Shown here one piece after another: positions 4,496 through 5,184 of a stretch of DNA of 5,184 bases; within the stretch, counting starts at the first letter, position 1; every line of letters starts with the position of its first letter. The notes below the pieces were generated by a model that saw only the letters and a list, made by a program, of their open reading frames with translations, did no database searches and had not been told where the DNA came from. The position numbers and the translations under genes were made by a program. Source of the DNA: Paracoccaceae bacterium (lineage in GTDB: Bacteria; Pseudomonadota; Alphaproteobacteria; Rhodobacterales; Rhodobacteraceae); NCBI GenBank assembly GCA_015485015.1, contig WFUK01000270.1, positions 1 to 5,184 of the forward strand, written 5' to 3'.

Positions 4496-5184
4496 ATGGA
4501 ACAGGACGACAAAAATTTGCAAAAAACAGACGTGTTGATCATCGGTACGGGGGCGGCGGGGATGATGTGCGGCATTGCCGCCCTGGCACGCGGGCGCAGG
4601 GTGGTTTTGCTGGATCATGCGCACAAGATCGGCGAGAAAATCCGCATCTCCGGTGGCGGGCGCTGCAATTTTACCAATCTAGACACCAGCGCCGGGCATT
4701 TTCTCTGCGCCAATCGGCATTTTGTAAAATCCGCCCTTGGCCGCTATTCCCCGCATGATTTTCTGGCCATGGTCGAGCGCCATGGTATTCGCTGGCATGA
4801 AAAGGCCAAGGGGCAGCTTTTTTGCGATGACAGCGCCAGGCAGATTGTGGAAATGCTGCTAAGCGAGCTGCGCGGGGCGGAAATATGGGCCGGAGTTTCG
4901 CTACAGGATATTGGTAAAACCGATGAAGGATTTGTGGTTCACACCTCGCGCGGTGTGGTGCTGGCCCAATCCGTTGTGGTGGCGAGCGGCGGGAAATCCA
5001 TCCCAAAAATCGGGGCAACGGGGCTGGGTTATCAGATCGCCTCGCAATTCGGCATCCCGGTTTTGCCCACCCGCGCGGGGCTGGTGCCGCTTACTTTTGG
5101 CGCGCAGGATCTGGCGCGTTTCAAGGCCTTGGCCGGCGTTTCGCTGCCGGTGGAAATTCAGGCCGGTGAGGGGCGGTTCAGGGA
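4496..5184 (+). CDS. HI0933/BaiN-family FAD-dependent oxidoreductase, 3' end cut
   Basis: The frame is open from ATG 4496 to the right edge: 229 codons of a family usually near 400 residues, so the C-terminal part is missing. The FAD-binding Rossmann motif GTGAAG is at residues 17-22, with Asp40 ending the second strand. Next is the family hallmark SGGGRCNFTN (52-61), then a GQLFCDDSARQIVEMLL block (106-122) and VVVASGGKSIPKIGATGLGY (160-179). These identify the HI0933-like flavoproteins (TIGR00275/BaiN type), whose physiological reaction is mostly unsettled. It appears cytosolic. The start is uncertain: no Shine-Dalgarno precedes ATG 4496, whereas AGGA at 4503-4506 lies 10 nt before an in-frame TTG at 4517, which would give LQKTDVLIIG as the N-terminus. 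The gene is divergent from tRNA-Gln with 142 bp between. Confidence 0.9.
   Translation, partial: MEQDDKNLQKTDVLIIGTGAAGMMCGIAALARGRRVVLLDHAHKIGEKIRISGGGRCNFTNLDTSAGHFLCANRHFVKSALGRYSPHDFLAMVERHGIRWHEKAKGQLFCDDSARQIVEMLLSELRGAEIWAGVSLQDIGKTDEGFVVHTSRGVVLAQSVVVASGGKSIPKIGATGLGYQIASQFGIPVLPTRAGLVPLTFGAQDLARFKALAGVSLPVEIQAGEGRFR

Noticed and set aside
4412..5018. Minus-strand frames at 4412-4624 and 4671-5018, and a plus frame at 4381-4758
   Set aside because: All overlap the frame with the FAD motif GTGAAG and SGGGRCNFTN, which is the real gene.

Overview
The window looks like chromosomal DNA from an alphaproteobacterium, most likely Rhodobacterales/Rhodobacteraceae. This rests on the GC-rich coding sequence, a fabD-fabG pair of alphaproteobacterial character next to a GSCFA-family gene, and a tRNA-Gln(UUG) with encoded CCA. 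The assignment is inferred from reading, not from a search.

Left part (1-2917, minus strand): a probable operon read right to left. fabD (malonyl-CoA:ACP transacylase) is followed after about 240 bp by fabG (3-oxoacyl-ACP reductase), and 50 bp later by a GSCFA-domain protein that runs off the left edge. FabD loads malonyl groups onto acyl carrier protein and FabG carries out the first reduction of each elongation cycle. The acpP gene that often follows fabG is absent here; the GSCFA gene occupies that place. The fabD-fabG gap holds a GTAG-headed REP-like palindrome in the fabG leader and a doubtful 47-codon ORF ending inside that palindrome.

Centre (2918-3801): a divergent intergenic region of 185 bp, then a plus-strand VIT1/CCC1-family membrane transporter for iron/manganese. 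Its ribosome binding site lies in the right arm of a perfect 9-bp inverted repeat. This could be a translational switch or an operator.

Right part (3802-4353): about 480 bp with no intact gene, made of an AT-rich stretch, what looks like the outer end of an insertion sequence, the C-terminal piece of an HNH endonuclease, and repeat-bearing sequence. It ends at the 3' end of a minus-strand tRNA-Gln gene. The arrangement suggests a decayed mobile element at a tRNA locus.

Right edge (4496-5184): a plus-strand flavoprotein of the HI0933/BaiN family, cut by the window end. It has no clear Shine-Dalgarno sequence before its first ATG and an 11-bp direct repeat just upstream. The most novel-looking items are the VIT leader dyad, the REP-like element in the fabG leader, the HNH/IS remnant beside the tRNA, and the GSCFA gene coupled to fatty-acid synthesis. 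No complete undescribed system is visible.
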